Of a stretch of 64,000 nt of DNA, positions 59,701 to 64,000 are shown one piece after another (the first letter of the stretch is position 1; every line of letters starts with the position of its first letter). Location: contig NC_063054.1 of the NCBI RefSeq assembly GCF_018812025.1, forward strand, positions 22,765,308 to 22,829,307. The letters are read 5' to 3'. The DNA comes from Megalobrama amblycephala (Eukaryota; Chordata; Actinopteri; Cypriniformes; Xenocyprididae). The notes under the pieces were generated by a model that did no database searches, was not told where the DNA came from, and saw only the letters and a list, made by a program, of their open reading frames with translations. The position numbers were made by a program, and so were the translations under genes.

Positions 59701-62487
59701 AAAGTTTGACAAACACAGCCCTCGACATAGAATTCAGATGTTTAAACTCGTAGTCATTTTGTGCATGAGCACGTTCATGTGGAGGCTGCCATAGGCATAT
59801 AAGCATTTAATCAACCGTAATTCATCCTGAGTTCTTCTGCGTCTCCTCACAGCATTTTAATAAATAATAATATTAGTAATAAGAAGAAAATAAGAACATG
59901 AATAATACATATTATTATTATTATTAAAACAGAATAATAGTCAGCATGGATAGGGCGCGCTGGCCCAAAAAAGGTTGAGAACCACTGGTTTACATGATTA
60001 TATGATCAGTCCTAATTCAGGTATTGACTCTTTCTCTATAGGAGAATTGCTGCTCTAAAGCTGCAATCTCTTCGAAATCTGAAAGAAAGAAACAAAGCAC
60101 CATAATCGTATTTCTCTTCATCTGACCAGTGGAGGTGTTTCATTTAAAAATAATAACTGCTTTTCCTTCTACGATACCAAGTTTCCACAAGCTTACTGTA
60201 GGTCATTAGCATAACGGTCCACAGAGCCTGAACATGGCTGTTTCACCTCCTATCAAGCATGCTGTGCATTTGTATTCTACTCAGCATTTTAGCCCTTTGT
60301 TGTCCGCATAAAGTCCTTCTGATTCATTTCAGTTTTTTGATCCGCTCTTGTTTCTCTGTGTCACAATGTGAAATTAATAATTAATGCTGTAATGCCCCTC
60401 TGATTCACTTATCAATTTAAAAGCACAAACAATGGCCTTGAATGCAGGGAGAATGTAAGAGTTCCTCAGGGAATGACGGCGGTGAGGGGTTTCATGTAAC
60501 AGGAGGAAATAAAATGATCTCCTAAAAATGTGTAACAAAAGAGGGGCTTTTGTTTGTCTTTTTCTTTTTTTTTTAGGTAACTTGTTTATTTTTTTTACTT
60601 TTTGAACACGAGGCAAGAGAGAATTCCAATGAGAAAATGTATTTACATCTGACTGGTTGGCATGAGATGGAGGTGGGTTGTGGTATTTATCAAATGGCTG
60701 GCTTGACAGTACATGACAAATGCTGGTTTGATTGGTGGCAGGATGGAGATCTCAAGATGGCCTCCAGCTCATTGGATAGGTACGTTTATATGCGGCTTGT
60801 CAGTAAGGCACCCATGCAGGAATAGACAGATGCACCTTGTCCTAAAGGGCTCAAACATGTTTTTGGGTGACTTTAACAAATAGATTCTCTTTTATATATT
60901 ACATTTTCACTTGAAACCAGGGAACATGGAACAATAACATATTCTAGAAATGGCAGAAGAACTAGCTTTTGCATTTTTCATTTAAACCAAACACAGTTAA
61001 TTATGTCCAAAAATCCAACAGTGACCGTCACTTAACTGAAAAATTATGTAATTAAACCATAATGATGCCATTTCCCTAAAGTCTATGTGACATTCAAATG
61101 AGCTAAACGAGGATGTGTAACATAAATCCTATTAGGTTTGCTTAATCCATGAAGCCAAGCACTTATCAAAGTTCAAACATTCACTGGTCTGAACGAAAGT
61201 GCACAAGTAACAGGATTAAAAATGCTAAAATACATTCCACTCGATTTATTCTCACTGAATGAGGAAAATAAAGCAAATTATATCAAATTCAAAAATGTAC
61301 AGTGGACTGGTGAGGTCTAATGCTGTCATGGACATAGATAAGCCATACCAATTTTAGAGGCCAAATTTATGTTATTGTTGTAATTAAAATCATTTTAAAA
61401 TCTTGTATAGTCAACAGTTGCCATTTTTGTTGCTGAAAGTGTAAGACATTGTGTGCTAAAGGCAGTGAAAATGCAATGAACAGATAGAAACATCAAATAA
61501 ACAAGTCATCATACTCGCCTCTTCGTCTTGTATCACAAGGCCCAACATCAATTTTTCTGAATCTTGTGAAGAGGTGGCTGTATATGAAGGCAAACATACT
61601 CTAGGATGAAAAGGGATATCAGGCACGTAATGATGTCAGTACTGTTTTAGGAGCTTTCTTGGCCTTTGTTTTCATTTTTCTTCTTCTCTGTTTGGCTTGT
61701 ATGCTCTCCTCATACATTTTTCATCTACTGATTCACTAGCATTAGAGGATCAAAAGTAGAATGATTTCCTGCAATGCTACGTGTTCTCATATATCGTTGG
61801 TTGCATTTTCAGAATCATTATATGCAACACCCAGTGTATGCGTAGAATATTTTCTTCTTTACATTTTGCATAAGAGTCTCCAGTGGTCATCTTTGCTCAG
61901 ATGCCTTTCATCTCCCAAGCTTTGAAATGAACTAAATCTCCTATTGAGCTTCTATAAGTAAATGTTTTTTTGATTTAATGCATTGAAGAGACAAAGTTCG
62001 GGAAGACCCTACAGGCACTGAGTCAAGGATGAAATTTTAAAATTTGACCAGAATTTGTATCATGGCCTTACTTATTAGGTGGCATTGTATTGTAAACTCA
62101 GCACCAAAGGATCACAATACTGTTATAAGTTCATTGTGTAAAAATAGCCATGTACAAGAGCCATATCACTATATTTTAAGGGATGGGAGGATGCTGTATT
62201 ATTGATTGTTTCTACTGTATGAGAATTCTTTTTATGGATTGTGGAAAGCATTTTGAATGGGTCTGGCTAAGAATGATGATGAGAAATAATAATGACCTCC
62301 TCCATAGTTTTAGAAAATGCATTGTAAGCTATCACATTTTCTAATGTGTACTACTAAAAGTTGTGCTCTTTAATAAATGGGTCTGACTAGCAAACAGCAG
62401 CTGACAGCAGAGTTTCTATATATGATATTGCCAGACAATGAATACATAATGTAAGAGATATAGTAAATGTCACAAAATCACTGTGAA
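59701..62487. other. Mostly unique AT-rich DNA, no gene supported
   Basis: A short segment at about 59945-59990 ending GGTTGAGAACCACTGGT resembles the terminus of a hAT-like element. An (ATT)n run lies at 59912-59926. Frames at 60374-60616 (minus) and 60637-60825 (plus) have no recognisable content. The rest shows nothing. Confidence 0.4.
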
Positions 62488-63058
62488 TTCTACTCGCTCC
62501 GATCCGAGAGAGATTCGAACCGGCATAAGAGGCGGTCGCTCTAACAAGGACGCTAAAGTGTCAGTTGCTAATGCGTCTCTTGAGATCAGGGGAGTGAGGT
62601 TTACCCACACAGCTCTTAGCTGGCCTCCGTTACACTCACCCCCTAAACCTCACTCCCATCAGGGTCACAGCACCATTGTAACCCCTCCAGTTCTACTTGC
62701 TCCGCTCTGAGAGGGATTTGAACCAACATTTCCGGCATGGGAGGCGGGCCTTCCAACAAGAACGCTAAAGACTGCTGCCTCTAGCGTCAGTCGCTAGTGC
62801 GCCTCTTGAGATCAGGGAAGTGAGGTTTACCCACACAGCTCTTAGCTGGACTCCGTTACATTCACCCCACTAAACCTCACTCCCACCTGGGTCACGGCAC
62901 CAATGTAACCCCTCCGGTTCTACTTGCTCCGCTCAGAGAGGGATTTGAACCAACATTTCCGGCATAGGAGGCAGGCAAGCTAACAAGGACGCTAAAAAAC
63001 GCTGCCTCTAGTGGCAGTCGCTAGTGCGCCTCTAGAGATCAGGGGAGTGAGGTTTAAG
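62488..63058 (-). repeat. Tandem array of tRNA-like units, about 2.5 copies
   Basis: The motif TTCTACTCGCTCC / TTCTACTTGCTCC recurs at 62488, 62691 and 62918, giving 203 and 227 bp periods. The units share a GTGAGGTTTACCCACACAGC block and a GTAACCCCTCC junction. Read on the minus strand, each unit contains TTTAGCGTCCTTGTTAG (A-box-like) and GGTTCGAATCT or GGTTCAAATCC (B-box-like) about 50-60 nt apart, so it looks tRNA-derived. The first unit lacks about 20 bp present in the others. The array is GC-rich and sharply different from both flanks. It may be a tandemly amplified SINE or a satellite built from one. Confidence 0.8.
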
Positions 63059-64000
63059 CATAGTATATAGTACTTTCAACACACTTTCATGGCAGTTCGT
63101 AACTATCTTACGTTGACGTAACATCAACAAAATAAATAATGTATAAAATGTACATGAGATAAGTAATATCTTAAGATCTTGCTAATTAATAATTTAAATA
63201 CAAATAATGCAATTGTTCAATACAGGTATTATTTATAATATACCGTGTGTTTGACCTGATCAGTACTGTTGTTGTCTGTCTTTATTTTATTTATTTATAA
63301 ATAAATGGTCATGCTTACCTTGACAGTGTTGGGCTCTCCTGAGGCCCAGACTTGCCCAAGGCAAAGCTTGAAGTGATAATTCACACTGAAAACCATTTTA
63401 GGGCATACATTACTAGACTGCAAAGATTGCTATGTCTGTCTTTGGGTCCAGTGCACCAAGACAATTACTAAAGTAAGCCATGCATATCAGTCATGCATTG
63501 GCCTGAAATAAAACTCAGGCCTCACCTCCAATACATGCTACCAATAACCTTTGTTGGCTTGTTTCTTTCTACTGATTTTTTTGTTCACTAATTTAGCTGT
63601 ACATGAAACATTGCCTTTACCCTTAGGCCTGCTTTACATTTTCACATGAAAGACGAGCATATTTATTTTGACGCTCATATTAACAGGTTACAGCATTCAT
63701 ACAGCCCTTTTAATCAAGTGTAGCTGTGAGTTGTTTTGGTACTGAACTTGCGGAATATACAGTGAAATGCATTATAAACCTCTTTATGAACAAAATCTGT
63801 TGAAATACAAGCTTTTATGAAGCAACAAAATAATGGGGGTGATGCAACTTGAAGTTACACACAATAATCATCTGACTGAATACAGATGATTTAAAAAACT
63901 TTATAGCTACAGTTTGGGGTTTAGCCTTAGGTTAAGCCTTAGAAATATAAAGATCTAAAAGGATTTATGAAAATGTATAATTGTAAGAATAAAAATCTTG
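63059..64000. other. Unique AT-rich DNA to the window end
   Basis: No repeat termini, arrays or exon-like frames recognised. Confidence 0.45.

Overview
This window looks like intergenic or intronic DNA from a bony fish, most likely a cyprinid. The grounds are the high A+T content, vertebrate-style microsatellites, several Tc1/mariner relics of fish type, a tRNA-derived SINE head, and several families of palindromic non-autonomous DNA transposons that I associate with carp and zebrafish relatives. The species cannot be fixed from the sequence. No intact host protein-coding gene was recognised. The longest open frames are decayed transposases or translations of simple repeats. Two minus-strand stretches (about 25456-25549 and 55566-55920) have exon-like or promoter-like features and are reported with low confidence.

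Layout. 1-8000: partial repeats, a 1.2 kb palindromic element (2692-3906), a TTAA-flanked element (5363-6037), otherwise AT-rich unique DNA. 8000-11000: a nested cluster with a TTAA-type element, a 0.9 kb TA-flanked palindromic MITE with a rearranged right end, a Tc1 element with a nearly complete but twice-stopped transposase frame, and a long (TA)n tract. 11000-15250: mostly unique, with a TIR element at 13014-13563. 15250-17322: a minus-strand Tc1/mariner relic followed by a TTAA-type palindrome. 19211-20480: a 1.27 kb element with hAT-like ends. 21100-22500: a Tc1 fragment and two relics with short decayed coding segments. 22500-27850: largely unique. 27856-31085: a TIR element, a second copy of the TA-flanked MITE and a composite repeat holding a SINE head. 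32869-34202: a Tc1 element with both inverted ends but a broken transposase, an orphan terminus, and a tiny MITE. 36220-38475: abutting TTAA-type elements, one containing a 1 kb foldback array. 40101-40723: another TTAA palindrome. 41965-43318: a GACA/GATA satellite with higher-order units. 44988-46485: an AGCTGG/CCAGCT-type minisatellite interrupted by a clean 343 bp hAT-like MITE with perfect 8 bp target duplications. 50708-55255: a (GAAA)n tract, a third copy of the MITE and several other repeats. 55256-64000: a CpG-rich exon-like spot, (GT)n, a strong hairpin repeat, and a tRNA-like tandem array.

The window is best read as a record of transposition. At least three element classes, defined by target site (TA, TTAA, 8 bp), have inserted beside and inside one another. 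Two repeats carry short peptide-coding relics with a PY[QL]FEP motif and a third carries a CRLCK motif, which points to autonomous parents elsewhere in the genome. No operon-like or defence-like system is present, and I found no convincing undescribed gene system.
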